A stretch of 64,000 nucleotides of DNA from Tenacibaculum adriaticum (GTDB taxonomy: Bacteria; Bacteroidota; Bacteroidia; Flavobacteriales; Flavobacteriaceae), in NCBI RefSeq assembly GCF_008124875.1, contig NZ_VNIA01000003.1, positions 489,572-553,571 on the forward strand. Direction: 5' to 3'. Position 1 is the first letter of the stretch. Each line of letters starts with the position of its first letter. This document shows positions 23,615 to 33,256 of the stretch, piece by piece. Position numbers and translations under genes: made by a program. Under the pieces are notes generated by a model. That model did no database searches and was not told where the DNA came from. It saw only the letters and a program-made list of their open reading frames with translations.

Positions 23615-25900
23615 ATGCAAGTTGCCGTATCAGTCTTTAACGACTTCATTTATAAGGTTGAGGATAAGCCTTTAGAAAAAATCCTTAACGCTATTAAATC
23701 AGGTACTTATAAAGCCAAAATAAGCGATATAAGAAATCTAATATCCAATGACAATAAAAAGGAAGCAGACCAATTAAAAAAGCAATTACAGGCGTTTACA
23801 GTATCAGGTACTTTTAGTAAAGGTAGAAGTATAGATAAAATAGATACATATAGCCAATATGTAATTTTGGATATTGATAAACTTTCAAAATCTCAATTAA
23901 AAGAGGTTAAACAAATCACACGTTTAGCACCTTACACTTATGCGTCATTTATTAGTCCTAGTGGTAAAGGTTTAAAAATTATTGTAAAAGTTAGTTCTAC
24001 TAAAGAGCATCACAAAGAAGCCTACAACCAAGTTGTGGCCTATTATGAACAAGCATTGAATATAGGTATTGATACCTCTGGGAGTGATATTTGTCGCTTA
24101 TGTTTTATGTCTTATGACGAAGACTGTTTTATTAATTCAAATGCAGATATTTTCGAAGTCAGTATAAAATTAGACGAAGAAAAACCAATTCCAATAAAAC
24201 ACAATAATTCAATAAGCAATGATATTGAAGCCTATATATCGGAAATAGAGAAAACAGCAACAGATATTACAGGTAATTATGAAACTTGGCGAAATTTAGG
24301 TTTTGCAATTTCAGAAGAATATGGAGAAGCTGGAAGAGATTACTATCACAGAATAAGCAGATTTTATATAAACTACAACTATCAAGAATGCGATAAACAA
24401 TACACCAACTGTCTAAAAGCAAAAGGTACAGGTATAAGTATTTCTACGTTTTACTATATGGCACATCAAAATAATATAAAGCCATACAAAGAACCTATTG
24501 AAGAAGAAATATTAATACGAAAAGAAGAAACCAATTCAGAAGATTATTCAGATAGTCCAACATTCTCAAATTCCTTAATTCCTCAACTTCCGCAATTCCT
24601 TCAACAAGTAGTTAAGTATACAAAAACAGACCAGGAAAAGGATATTATGATATTAGGTGCAATAACAGCTATAAGTGCTTGTTTACCTAAAATATACGGT
24701 ATCTATGATGGCGATAAAGTATATTCTAATTTGTACTTGTTTGTAACAGCGGCAGCAGCTTCAGGAAAAGGTAAGTTAAAATTTTGTAAAAGATTGGTTT
24801 ATAAAATTCACAAAACAATGCGTGAGGAAGCTAAACTAATGGAAGCGGAATATGATGCAGAATTAGCGCAATACAACAAGAATAAGGCGAAAGATGAAAA
24901 CTTAAAGAAACCTCAAAAACCACCTATTAGAATGTTATTTATACCAGCAAATAACAGTTCAACAGGTATGTTTCAATTATTGTATGATAGTAAAGGTAGA
25001 GGACTAATTTTTGAAACCGAAGCAGATACATTAGCAAAAAACTTTAAAACAGATTATGGCGATTATTCCGATGGTTTTAGAAATGCCTTTCATCACGAAA
25101 CCATAAAATATTTTCGTAGAACAGATAGAGAATATGTAGAGATTGAAGAGCCTTGTTTATCGTGTGCATTAACAGGAACACCAAAACAAGTTTTGGCGTT
25201 AATGCCAAATGCTGAAAATGGTTTGTTTAGTCGCTTTATGTTTTATCAAATGCCAACAAGTACGACTTGGAAGAACGTTTTTGCTATTAACACTAAAAAA
25301 GGCTTAAATGAGTATTATGATCAATTAGGTAATGAATTTTATGAGTTATACAGACAACTAATCACAAATACTGAAATTCAGTTTTCATATACAGAGGAAC
25401 AGCAAGAAGTATTTAATCAATTTTTTTCAAAAATTAATCTATACTATCTAAACGTAAACCCTTTAGAATACAATTCTTCAATTAAAAGAATGGGTATAAT
25501 AGCGTTTAGAATTAGTATGATTTTAACTGTTTTAAGGATACTAGAAACAGGCGATGTTTCAAATCCTTTGTACTGTTCTGATGAAGATTTTCAATCTACA
25601 TTAACTATCGTAAAAGCCTTAATTAAACATAGTAGTAAAGTGTATTCTAGTTTACCGGTTGATAAAACTGCTATAAACTACAAGAACAAAAAAGAACAGT
25701 TTATAGATAGTTTACCATTGCGTTTTTCTACACAAGATTATATCAGCTATGCATCTAAATTAGATATTACTCAAAAAACAGCTGAACGATATATCACAAA
25801 TCTTTGCAAAACCAACTTTTTGTTAAGAGAGTCTCAAGGCAACTACTACAACCCATCAAAAGAAGAAAGTGAGGAAAACGAGGGAACAGCGGAAGTTTAG
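23615..25900 (+). CDS. VirE-N / DUF3987 primase-helicase-like replication protein
   Basis: A 761-residue protein. Residues 1-180 match the BT4734/VirE N-terminal family (DIDKLSKSQLKEVKQI, FISPSGKGLKIIVKV), a primase-like fold. Residues 205-285 look like a PriCT-2 domain (NYETWRNLGFAISEEYGEAGRDYYHRIS). From about 310 the DUF3987 ATPase-like part follows, with a modified P-loop (AAAASGKGKLKFCKRL) and an acidic strand GRGLIFETEADTL. It ends with a winged-helix-like tail (STQDYISYASKLDITQKTAERYI). Such proteins are the usual replication genes of Bacteroidota islands and may allow replication after excision. Confidence 0.8.
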   Translation: MQVAVSVFNDFIYKVEDKPLEKILNAIKSGTYKAKISDIRNLISNDNKKEADQLKKQLQAFTVSGTFSKGRSIDKIDTYSQYVILDIDKLSKSQLKEVKQITRLAPYTYASFISPSGKGLKIIVKVSSTKEHHKEAYNQVVAYYEQALNIGIDTSGSDICRLCFMSYDEDCFINSNADIFEVSIKLDEEKPIPIKHNNSISNDIEAYISEIEKTATDITGNYETWRNLGFAISEEYGEAGRDYYHRISRFYINYNYQECDKQYTNCLKAKGTGISISTFYYMAHQNNIKPYKEPIEEEILIRKEETNSEDYSDSPTFSNSLIPQLPQFLQQVVKYTKTDQEKDIMILGAITAISACLPKIYGIYDGDKVYSNLYLFVTAAAASGKGKLKFCKRLVYKIHKTMREEAKLMEAEYDAELAQYNKNKAKDENLKKPQKPPIRMLFIPANNSSTGMFQLLYDSKGRGLIFETEADTLAKNFKTDYGDYSDGFRNAFHHETIKYFRRTDREYVEIEEPCLSCALTGTPKQVLALMPNAENGLFSRFMFYQMPTSTTWKNVFAINTKKGLNEYYDQLGNEFYELYRQLITNTEIQFSYTEEQQEVFNQFFSKINLYYLNVNPLEYNSSIKRMGIIAFRISMILTVLRILETGDVSNPLYCSDEDFQSTLTIVKALIKHSSKVYSSLPVDKTAINYKNKKEQFIDSLPLRFSTQDYISYASKLDITQKTAERYITNLCKTNFLLRESQGNYYNPSKEESEENEGTAEV

Positions 25901-26004
25901 TATTATTTCCCTCACTTTCCTCATTTTCCTAACACTACTATTTAGATAGAAAATAAAAACGCTAAACTTATTCAATCTTTATTCTTTACTATGGATATAT
26001 TTTT

Positions 26005-26012
26005 TAGATTTG
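26005..26012 (+). promoter_or_regulatory. -7 element (TAGATTTG) and overlapping GTCAAA repeats of the restriction operon
   Basis: TAGATTTG fits TAnnTTTG and lies 17 bp before the ATG at 26030. Just downstream, GTCAAA occurs twice (26012-26017 and 26022-26027) at one-turn spacing, with TTTG / CAAA inverted ends. An operator for the XRE domain of the following methyltransferase is a plausible reading. This is inference. Confidence 0.4.
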
Positions 26013-26029
26013 TCAAAAAACGTCAAATT

Positions 26030-27373
26030 ATGTTGGACACATTAGTTTCAATCGGCAGCACATTAAAAGAAATTCGTGAAACAAAGGGTTTTCATCTTCA
26101 AGAGGTAGCAGAAGAGACTTCTATAAATTTTACAATATTAAGCAGGATTGAGACAGGCAAAAGATTACCTACCAAAAATCAAGTTCAAAGTCTTGCTAGT
26201 TTTTATAATTATAGTGAAGAAGAATTGATTAAACATTTGATTAGTGATAAAATAATTTCAGAGATTCAAAATGAAGATTTAGGTATTGAAGGGTTTAATT
26301 TGGCAGAAAAAAAAATAAAACTAGGTTCTGAACTTTTTAATAGCTATAAAAATCTAGAAAAATTTGAACTTCAAAGCAGAAGATATATAGGTAATAAAGC
26401 AAAATTAACTGATTGGATAATTGACATCTTAAAAAAGGAGACAAAAGGACGTAATACTTTCATTGATATATTTGCTGGCACTTCTATTGTTGCTAAATCA
26501 GCAATGGAAATGTATGACGTTGTAATTTTAAATGATATTTTATATTCAAACAATATAACATATGAGGCTTTTTACAGTACTTCTAATTGGGATTCTCAAA
26601 AACTGGTTGAAATAGTAAACAAATATAATTCTCTTAAAGCCACTTCTGTAAGAGAAAATTATTTTTCGAAAAATTTTGGAGGTAAGTTTTATGAAAAGAA
26701 TATTTCAAAAATAATAGGATATATTCGTCAAGATATAGAGAATAAAAGAAAAAAAGATTTTATTAATTATAGAGAATATGCTATCCTATTAACGTCTCTT
26801 ATTTATACTATTGATAGATTAGCAAATACTGTAGGGCATTTTGATGCTTACATAAAAAAGCCTATCGCTGCAAAACCCTTAAACTTTAAATTAATTCAAA
26901 CTTTTGACTTTAATGGTGCTAAAATTTATCAAGAGGACGCTAATATTTTAGCTAAAAAAGTTAAGGGTGATATAGCTTATATTGATCCGCCATATAATTC
27001 TAGACAATACAGTAGGTTTTATCATATTTATGAAAATTTAATTCAATGGAAAAAACCTAAACTTTATGGTGTCGCTCTAAAACCTGAACCTGAAAATATG
27101 AGTAAATATTGTACTGTTAAGGCTAAAGAAGCATTTAAGGACTTAATTACAAACCTTGATGTAAAGTATTTAGCTGTTTCTTACAATAACACCTATAAAT
27201 CTAAAAGTAAATCATCTGCTAATAAAATTAAGTTTGAGGAAATAGTTGAAATTCTAGAAAAAGTAGGTGAAACAAAAGTATTTGAGCAATCTCATCAGTT
27301 TTTTAATACTGGTAAAACAGAGTTCAATAATCACAAAGAATTTTTATTCCTTACCAAAAAATATGATAGATAA
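26030..27373 (+). CDS. XRE-domain-fused D12-class adenine-N6 DNA methyltransferase
   Basis: A 447-residue fusion. Residues 5-65 are an XRE/Cro helix-turn-helix (TLKEIRETKGFHLQEVAEETSINFTILSRIETGKRLPT). From 115 on it is a D12-class methyltransferase: motif X YIGNKAKLTDW, SAM-binding motif I FIDIFAGTSIVAKSAME and catalytic motif IV IDPPYNSRQYSRFYHIYENL near 317. The ATG at 26030 is preferred over the one at 25991 because a promoter-like TAGATTTG lies between them. It should protect one strand of an asymmetric site and may repress its own operon. Its 3' end overlaps the second methyltransferase by 11 bp. Confidence 0.88.
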   Translation: MLDTLVSIGSTLKEIRETKGFHLQEVAEETSINFTILSRIETGKRLPTKNQVQSLASFYNYSEEELIKHLISDKIISEIQNEDLGIEGFNLAEKKIKLGSELFNSYKNLEKFELQSRRYIGNKAKLTDWIIDILKKETKGRNTFIDIFAGTSIVAKSAMEMYDVVILNDILYSNNITYEAFYSTSNWDSQKLVEIVNKYNSLKATSVRENYFSKNFGGKFYEKNISKIIGYIRQDIENKRKKDFINYREYAILLTSLIYTIDRLANTVGHFDAYIKKPIAAKPLNFKLIQTFDFNGAKIYQEDANILAKKVKGDIAYIDPPYNSRQYSRFYHIYENLIQWKKPKLYGVALKPEPENMSKYCTVKAKEAFKDLITNLDVKYLAVSYNNTYKSKSKSSANKIKFEEIVEILEKVGETKVFEQSHQFFNTGKTEFNNHKEFLFLTKKYDR

Positions 27374-28325
27374 AAACAAAATATTTCGTTCACCATTATT
27401 TTATGTGGGTGATAAGTATAAATTATACCCAAAAATTAGCAAGTATTTTCCAAGCAATATAAATCGCTTTATTGAGCCATTCACAGGAGGTGGTTCTGTA
27501 TTTCTAAATATAAAAGCTAATGAATATTTATTGAATGATATAGATTCTAATGTTATAAACATTCATAACTTCTTGAAAGAGCAATCAAAAAATCCCGAAT
27601 TGTTTTTTCAAAACGTTTTCGAAATTATTCAAGAATACAATTTATCACATTCATATATAAAAGATATTGTACCTAAAACTATTAAAGATAAATATAAGAA
27701 AACGTATTATGCTAAATTTAATAAAGAAGGATATAATAAGTTAAAGAATGACTATAATTCAGGTAAAGCTTCTACAATTTTACACTTGTATATTTTATTA
27801 ATTTTCGGTTTTAATAGAATGTTACGTTTCAATTCAAAGGGGCTGTTTAATTTACCTGTTGGTAATGTTGATTTCAATAAAAATACTCAAAATGCCTTAA
27901 ACGATTATTTCAACTTAATAAGCAAAAAAAACACCTTATTTAGTAATCTTGATTTTATAGACTTCTTTAATAGTTTGACTTTCAAAGAAAATGATTTCAT
28001 ATACCTTGACCCACCATACTTAATCACATTTAGTGAGTATAATAAACTATGGAATGAAGATGAAGAAAATAAGTTATTGGATATGCTTTTATATTTGGAT
28101 GAAAAAGGTGTAAATTTTGCTATTTCTAATGTAACTCACTATAAAGGGAGAGTAAATGAAAGGTTTTTAGAATGGTGCAATGATTACTATTGTTACGAGG
28201 TAAAAAGTAATTATATAAGTTATCACGACAATTCAAATAAGACTTTTAGAGAAGTTTTAGTCACTAATTATCAAAGTAAAGATTTGATTAAACAATCCTC
28301 TTCTTTAAAATATGAAAAAGTATAA
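27363..28325 (+). CDS. D12-class (Dam-like) adenine-N6 DNA methyltransferase
   Basis: A 320-residue methyltransferase started at the ATG at 27363 (MIDKNKIFRSPLFYVGDKYKL), since the open frame further upstream overlaps the previous gene for about 100 bp. Motif X is FYVGDKYKLYPKI, motif I FIEPFTGGGSVFLN, and motif IV YLDPPYLITFSEYNKLW near residue 215, which is the Dam/DpnM-type layout. Two different D12 enzymes in a row indicate an asymmetric recognition site with one adenine modified per strand. It overlaps both neighbours (11 and 14 bp), so the operon is tightly coupled. Confidence 0.9.
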   Translation: MIDKNKIFRSPLFYVGDKYKLYPKISKYFPSNINRFIEPFTGGGSVFLNIKANEYLLNDIDSNVINIHNFLKEQSKNPELFFQNVFEIIQEYNLSHSYIKDIVPKTIKDKYKKTYYAKFNKEGYNKLKNDYNSGKASTILHLYILLIFGFNRMLRFNSKGLFNLPVGNVDFNKNTQNALNDYFNLISKKNTLFSNLDFIDFFNSLTFKENDFIYLDPPYLITFSEYNKLWNEDEENKLLDMLLYLDEKGVNFAISNVTHYKGRVNERFLEWCNDYYCYEVKSNYISYHDNSNKTFREVLVTNYQSKDLIKQSSSLKYEKV

Positions 28326-29046
28326 AAACATAATAGATTGTATTCAATATGACTCGGCAACTTCTAGGAATATCCCATTTGAAGTTGCTAAATATGTTTT
28401 TAATTATCAAACCGATTCAAAAGACAAACAAATTATAGATAATTTAGTTAAACAAGGTATGGTTTTAGCTGAAAAGGTTAATCCTGGTGCAGCAAATTAT
28501 GGCAAAAGTTCAAGGGCAAAATCAACAATTATTAAAAACTCTATATCCGGTTTACTAGCAGAATTTGTTTGGTTAGATTTTATTAGTCATCATAAGATTG
28601 GCTGTTCATCTACTGATTTTACTGAAGCTAAAAAACAGATTGATATAGTCATACTGGATAATAATAAAAAAATTGAAGTACGCTCATCTTTTCCACGAAA
28701 TGGTTTAAAATTTGCTCTTTGTCATAATAAGTACCAATTCGATGTAATAGGTCCTTACGTTAATGATTATAAGCCTGGTGAAATAATAAAAGACTTCTAT
28801 GTAAGAACACTATTTCCTTTTTCAAGTAATCAATTACTAGAAAGAATAAAACAGGATAATTTTCAAGTGTTTCTTACAGGTGGTGCAACTTGGTCAATGA
28901 TGTTAGATGATTCAGTTTCATTTAAAAAGGATTTTATTCCAGAAGATGAATTAGATCCGACAAGATTAGAGTCAGCTTCAATTTATAGAGTAGTGCCATT
29001 TAGCAAGGCATTAGATTCATTTGAAATAATAAACGCATTAAGTTGA
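28312..29046 (+). CDS. PD-(D/E)XK-like protein, putative small endonuclease subunit
   Basis: A 244-residue protein without a family I can name. The spacing of E84 (LLAEFVWLDF), D111 (KKQIDIVIL) and E122-V-R124 (KKIEVRSSFPRNG) fits a PD-(D/E)XK nuclease core with arginine in place of the usual lysine. It is encoded between the two methyltransferases and the AlwI-like endonuclease, overlapping both neighbours. Heterodimeric type IIS enzymes such as BspD6I, BsrDI and BtsI have a large recognition subunit plus a small catalytic subunit, and this protein could be that small subunit. Alternatives are a separate nuclease or specificity partner. Confidence 0.55.
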   Translation: MKKYKNIIDCIQYDSATSRNIPFEVAKYVFNYQTDSKDKQIIDNLVKQGMVLAEKVNPGAANYGKSSRAKSTIIKNSISGLLAEFVWLDFISHHKIGCSSTDFTEAKKQIDIVILDNNKKIEVRSSFPRNGLKFALCHNKYQFDVIGPYVNDYKPGEIIKDFYVRTLFPFSSNQLLERIKQDNFQVFLTGGATWSMMLDDSVSFKKDFIPEDELDPTRLESASIYRVVPFSKALDSFEIINALS

Positions 29047-29048
29047 AT

Positions 29049-30617
29049 ATGTCAAAAAAAAGAATAAAAAGAAAGCCAACTTTTAAACAAATGGCATTTG
29101 AAACAGCAGTTAGAAACCCTGAAAGGTATATCGAAATATTAAAGGCTGTTTCAGAGTTTGAAAATGTAGTTTTAAACGAAAAAAACTTACTAAAAATTGT
29201 TGTTAAATTATATCTTGATGGTGTAGTTTCTAGTAATGAAATAGAAATACTTGAAGAAACTAAACCTGCTGATATAGAACAATTGGTTATTGATGTTAAT
29301 AGTACTCGTAGAGCAGATGGCGGTTTTCCTTCTGGTTATTCTTCTCGTTTTTGGACTTATATGCGAACACCTTCTGAATTAGGGTTTGTATATGCTCGTT
29401 ATGGTGAACCCTTTAAGCTTTCAGATATTTGTAAAAAATTAATTTCAGGTGAAATTGATGAACAAGAAGCTTTTTCTATACAAGCTGTTAAATACAATAG
29501 AAGAAACCCATATAGAAACGTTAGTAATGATTTCAACTTTTTTACATTTATTATTAAAGTTTTGATGGCCTTAAGGGAAAAGGGTAAATCTTTAAGCTAT
29601 GAGCAATTTATTGTCGCAATGTTTAGTCAAAACGGTAATGTGCAAGAGTTTTTAAAATTGCTTGAAAACAAGAAATTTAATGATAATGAGGATGCTTTTA
29701 ACTTTGTAAAACAAGAGTACAAGGTTAATACTAAATTTAAAACAATTACTCAAGATTATCCTGATGTTGTTCGTAGAGTATTTATAATTTCTGGTTTTAT
29801 TTCAATAAGGTTTACTGGCAAAAAATTAATCCAGATTAATGAAAGTAAACTAAAATACATAGAAGCACTTTTAAAGTTTGATTTTAATTTAAGCGATGTT
29901 GAAAAAACTACAGCAATTGAATATTTTAATAAACTTAATTCTAAAAGTAATGAGCTGTATCTCATTATTGACTCTTTCCGTAAAGATGATGTTATCGATG
30001 GAGAGCAATACGTAAATAAAATTTACAATATCATAAATGACTACAATATAACAGAAGACATAATCATTGAAAGTATTGAAAAAATAGGTACAAGAAGAAC
30101 AGTTATTGATGAGTTTAAAGAAATACCTGAACCTTTAAAATTAGAGTTTTTTATATCCATTTTTATAGCTCTTAAATATGGTAAAGAATATGCAATTCGT
30201 CCAAATTATAAAGCAGACCACATAGGTAAACCTTACTCTCACGCACCAGGTAATAAAGGAGATATTGAAATTTTCACAAAAGAGTTCTATTGGTTAATTG
30301 AGGTAACATTGATAAGAAATAAAACTCAACAACTTAATAATGAAACAGCAAATGTTATTAGACACTTATATTCAAATGAAGAATTTGAAGATAGGCTTGT
30401 AAAATATTTATCTTTTGTAGCACCAACTATACATCAAGATGTTCGTGAGTTTTTTGATTTTTCAATAGTTAAGAGTATTTCTAATGGCTATGACGTGAGT
30501 ATAAAGCCATATGATTTAAATGATTTTATTGAAGTAACATCAGTTAGTGAAAACTTTAATGATATGAAAAATTACACAAAAGGAGTGATTAATGAATTTA
30601 AAAATAATCTTAATTAG
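29049..30617 (+). CDS. AlwI/BstNBI-like type II restriction endonuclease
   Basis: A 522-residue protein from the ATG at 29049; a TTG at 29043 adds two residues. The N-terminal region (STRRADGGFPSGYSSRFWTYMRTPSELGFVY) and the C-terminal HAPGNKGDIEIFTKEFYWLIEVTLIRN resemble the AlwI-family type IIS enzymes (PF09491), which cut at a fixed distance outside an asymmetric site. D405 and E418, followed by T and L, are the likely metal ligands. Its place after two D12 methyltransferases supports a restriction role. The recognition sequence cannot be read. GGATC or GAGTC-like sites are known for relatives. Confidence 0.72.
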   Translation: MSKKRIKRKPTFKQMAFETAVRNPERYIEILKAVSEFENVVLNEKNLLKIVVKLYLDGVVSSNEIEILEETKPADIEQLVIDVNSTRRADGGFPSGYSSRFWTYMRTPSELGFVYARYGEPFKLSDICKKLISGEIDEQEAFSIQAVKYNRRNPYRNVSNDFNFFTFIIKVLMALREKGKSLSYEQFIVAMFSQNGNVQEFLKLLENKKFNDNEDAFNFVKQEYKVNTKFKTITQDYPDVVRRVFIISGFISIRFTGKKLIQINESKLKYIEALLKFDFNLSDVEKTTAIEYFNKLNSKSNELYLIIDSFRKDDVIDGEQYVNKIYNIINDYNITEDIIIESIEKIGTRRTVIDEFKEIPEPLKLEFFISIFIALKYGKEYAIRPNYKADHIGKPYSHAPGNKGDIEIFTKEFYWLIEVTLIRNKTQQLNNETANVIRHLYSNEEFEDRLVKYLSFVAPTIHQDVREFFDFSIVKSISNGYDVSIKPYDLNDFIEVTSVSENFNDMKNYTKGVINEFKNNLN

Positions 30618-30629
30618 TACATACCTAAT

Positions 30630-31535
30630 ATGCAATTATTTAATCTAAACAAAAATTCAAAACTTGTAAACGTAAAGGAAAAGCCTTTTAAATTAGAAAA
30701 AGACATTCAAAATATATTTGAATTTAATCTTCAAGACATTTTAGGGTTGGTATTAGTTAAATCAGAATTTACAATTAAAAATAAACGTATTGATACTTTA
30801 GCCTATGATAAGCAATCAAATGCTTTTATAATCATAGAATATAAAAGAAATAAAAATATAAGTGTAATAGATCAAGGTTTCACATATTTGAGTTTAATGC
30901 TTGAGAACAAAGCTGATTTTATTATTGAATACAACGAAACTTTAAAATCCAATCTAAAACGTCAAGATGTAGACTGGAGTCAATCAAGAGTTATTTTTGT
31001 GTCTACAAGTTTTACTGAAAATCAAAAAACAGCAACTAATTTCAAAGATATTGCAATTGAATTATGGGAAATAAAAAAATATGATAATGATTTAATTAGT
31101 ATCAATCAAATAAAAAAGAGCAGTTCAGCCGAAAGCATAAAACCTATTACATCATCAAACTCAAAACTAGCTTCAGTTTCAAAAGAAATAAAAGTCTACA
31201 CCGAAGATGAGCATTTAGAAGGTAAACCTGAAGAAGTAATTGAATTATATGAAAATTATAAACAAGCTATTTTAAATCTCGCTGATGATATTGAAGTAAA
31301 AGCTAATAAACAATATATAGCCTTTAAAAAAGATAAAAACTTGTCTGATATAGTTATTCTAAAAAAAGGCTTAAAGATTTTTATTAATATTTCAAAAGGA
31401 AATCTTGATGACCCAAAAGGCTTAATGCGCGACGTGTCAGATACTGGTCATTGGGGTAATGGTGATTATGAGACAATCGTTAAGAACGATGCAAATTTAG
31501 AATATATAATGAGTTTAATTAAGCAAGCCATTTAG
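30630..31535 (+). CDS. DUF5655 protein with PD-(D/E)XK nuclease-like N-terminus
   Basis: A 301-residue protein. Residues 45-75 hold a restriction-nuclease-like core: D55 in NKRIDTLAYD and E70-Y-K72 in AFIIIEYKRN, followed by the QGFTYL helix. The C-terminal 110 residues match DUF5655 (COG3586, 'predicted transport protein'), with KPEEVIELYENYKQAILNL and the final DTGHWGNGDYETIV. Such proteins often lie beside restriction systems. It starts 12 bp after the endonuclease gene and ends the operon. It may be an accessory or independent nuclease. Confidence 0.78.
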   Translation: MQLFNLNKNSKLVNVKEKPFKLEKDIQNIFEFNLQDILGLVLVKSEFTIKNKRIDTLAYDKQSNAFIIIEYKRNKNISVIDQGFTYLSLMLENKADFIIEYNETLKSNLKRQDVDWSQSRVIFVSTSFTENQKTATNFKDIAIELWEIKKYDNDLISINQIKKSSSAESIKPITSSNSKLASVSKEIKVYTEDEHLEGKPEEVIELYENYKQAILNLADDIEVKANKQYIAFKKDKNLSDIVILKKGLKIFINISKGNLDDPKGLMRDVSDTGHWGNGDYETIVKNDANLEYIMSLIKQAI

Positions 31536-31690
31536 GTATTAATTTATTGTAAATATAATCACATTTTTAGGCTTTCTATTATTTACAGATTTACATTTAT
31601 AATGTCAAAAATTAAAGCTAATTAATATTTAAAAAAACTCATTTTTACAAATAGTGATATTTAGTTTACAACATATTTTTAAATAATATT

Positions 31691-32158
31691 ATGACAATAG
31701 CAGGAATTAGATGTACACCTAAAAAAATTTATTATAGCATTATTGTGTTTAAAGAAAACGATACATTTACTCTAATAAACCAAAAGTTAATTATTCCAGT
31801 ATCATTTAATATTCCAGACAAATTAAAATATGTCCGTAAGACAATTCTGGATATTTTTTTAGAATATAATGTAATAAGAGCAGGAATAAGGGTAACAGAA
31901 AATAATGCTCAATCACCCGATAGGTTTAGGTTAATGCTAGAAGCAATTGTTCAAGAACTTATTGCAAGTAGTTATGTAGAAGCCTATTTTACTGGTTTAA
32001 AAGGTTCCATAAGTAAAAGATTAGATATTCCAAATGATGGCACTATAACTGAAGTTATAGAGGGTAGGTCGGTCTTTAATGGCATTACGGATTGGTCGTC
32101 ATTTTCAACTGAACATAGAGAAAGCATTTTAGTAGGTTTTGCCTCGTCAACTTTATAA
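31691..32158 (+). CDS. RuvC/RNase-H-fold-like protein paired with the kinase
   Basis: A 155-residue protein of unknown function. The strand pattern (TIAGIRCTPKKIYYSIIVF, then VIRAGIRVTENN, a long helix MLEAIVQELIAS, then YFTGLKGSISKRL, and the closing HRESILVGFASS helix) resembles RuvC-like or DUF3010-type proteins. However, the first-strand aspartate expected for nuclease activity is missing (GIRCTP), so it is probably not a canonical nuclease. It stands 155 bp after the restriction operon with its own AT-rich leader and 7 bp before the kinase gene, so the pair forms one unit. Confidence 0.5.
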   Translation: MTIAGIRCTPKKIYYSIIVFKENDTFTLINQKLIIPVSFNIPDKLKYVRKTILDIFLEYNVIRAGIRVTENNAQSPDRFRLMLEAIVQELIASSYVEAYFTGLKGSISKRLDIPNDGTITEVIEGRSVFNGITDWSSFSTEHRESILVGFASSTL

Positions 32159-32165
32159 TTAATAT

Positions 32166-33239
32166 ATGTTAGATTACACGAAAACAGATTTACACTTTAA
32201 AATCTTGAAAGATATTGGTCAAGAAGGTAAAAACTCAACAGTTCATATTGCACACGATTATCAATTAGATACAGAAATTGTAGTTAAAAAAATAAGTAAA
32301 TCAGACTTTAAAAATGATTCTGAATTTTTTGATGAAGCCAAAAAGCTATATAGCTCAAATCATCCAAATATTGCACCAATACAGTATTCTTGCCAAGACA
32401 AAGATTTTATTTATATAACAATGCCTTTTTATCAAAAGGGTTCATTAAATAGTTTAATAAACAAAAGACCTTTAAGAGTTAGCGAAATAGTTAAATATAG
32501 TATTGATTTTTTAAGTGGGTTACATCATATTCATACTAAACAACTATTACACTGTGATATTAAGCCGACTAACATTTTAATATCAGATAGTAATGATGCG
32601 ATTCTTACAGACTTTGGTTTGGCAAAATATTTAAATAATGATGGCTTAACATTGCTTGGTAAATTCTATGATTTACACAGGGCGCCCGAAACATTACAAA
32701 CAGAAATCATTAGTAATCATAGTGATATTTTTCAAGCAGGTTTAACAATTTATCGCTTATGTAATGGTAATGTCTTTTTTAAAAGACAGTTAGATAGATT
32801 CGTAAATAAAGATAATTCGTTTAATTATGATAGTTTTCTAAAATCTGTTTTTGAAGGTAAATTTCCTAATAGAAGTGCTTATTTAGAACACATTCCACAA
32901 ACTTTAAGAAACTACATAAGAAAGGCATTGCATCCTAATCCAGCTGATCGTTATCAATCTGTTTTAGAGTTTTTAAATGATTTATCTAAAATAGAGATTA
33001 CCCACGATTGGCAAATGCTTCCTAATGGTAACGGTTGTACTTGGCAATGTTTTAAAGACAACAAAGAGTATATAGTTTCAGTGTTAAATAAAGATGCAAA
33101 AACAGCAGAGGTAAAATCGACAAAAAGGGTACAAACAAAGGCTAAAGAAACAAGAATAACGAAATATTGCGAAAAAAGCACTACTTTTGATAAGGCTTAT
33201 GCGCTTGTTAAAAAGGCTTTAAACAACAATTCTATTTAA
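32166..33239 (+). CDS. Eukaryotic-like serine/threonine protein kinase, non-RD type
   Basis: A 357-residue cytosolic kinase. Residues 10-270 form the kinase domain: a degenerate glycine loop (DIGQEGKNSTVHIA), the ATP lysine K41 in IVVKKI, the catalytic loop H129-C-D131-IKPTNIL, D149-F-G and the R-A-P-E segment near 172. The residue before the catalytic D is cysteine, not arginine, which makes it a non-RD kinase not dependent on activation-loop phosphorylation. There is no membrane helix and no PASTA repeat, unlike cell-wall kinases. The last 80 residues (WQMLPNGNGCTWQCF...) form an unknown small domain. A defence role is inferred from its location. Confidence 0.85.
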   Translation: MLDYTKTDLHFKILKDIGQEGKNSTVHIAHDYQLDTEIVVKKISKSDFKNDSEFFDEAKKLYSSNHPNIAPIQYSCQDKDFIYITMPFYQKGSLNSLINKRPLRVSEIVKYSIDFLSGLHHIHTKQLLHCDIKPTNILISDSNDAILTDFGLAKYLNNDGLTLLGKFYDLHRAPETLQTEIISNHSDIFQAGLTIYRLCNGNVFFKRQLDRFVNKDNSFNYDSFLKSVFEGKFPNRSAYLEHIPQTLRNYIRKALHPNPADRYQSVLEFLNDLSKIEITHDWQMLPNGNGCTWQCFKDNKEYIVSVLNKDAKTAEVKSTKRVQTKAKETRITKYCEKSTTFDKAYALVKKALNNNSI

Positions 33240-33256
33240 TTGTCGTTTTAATAATA

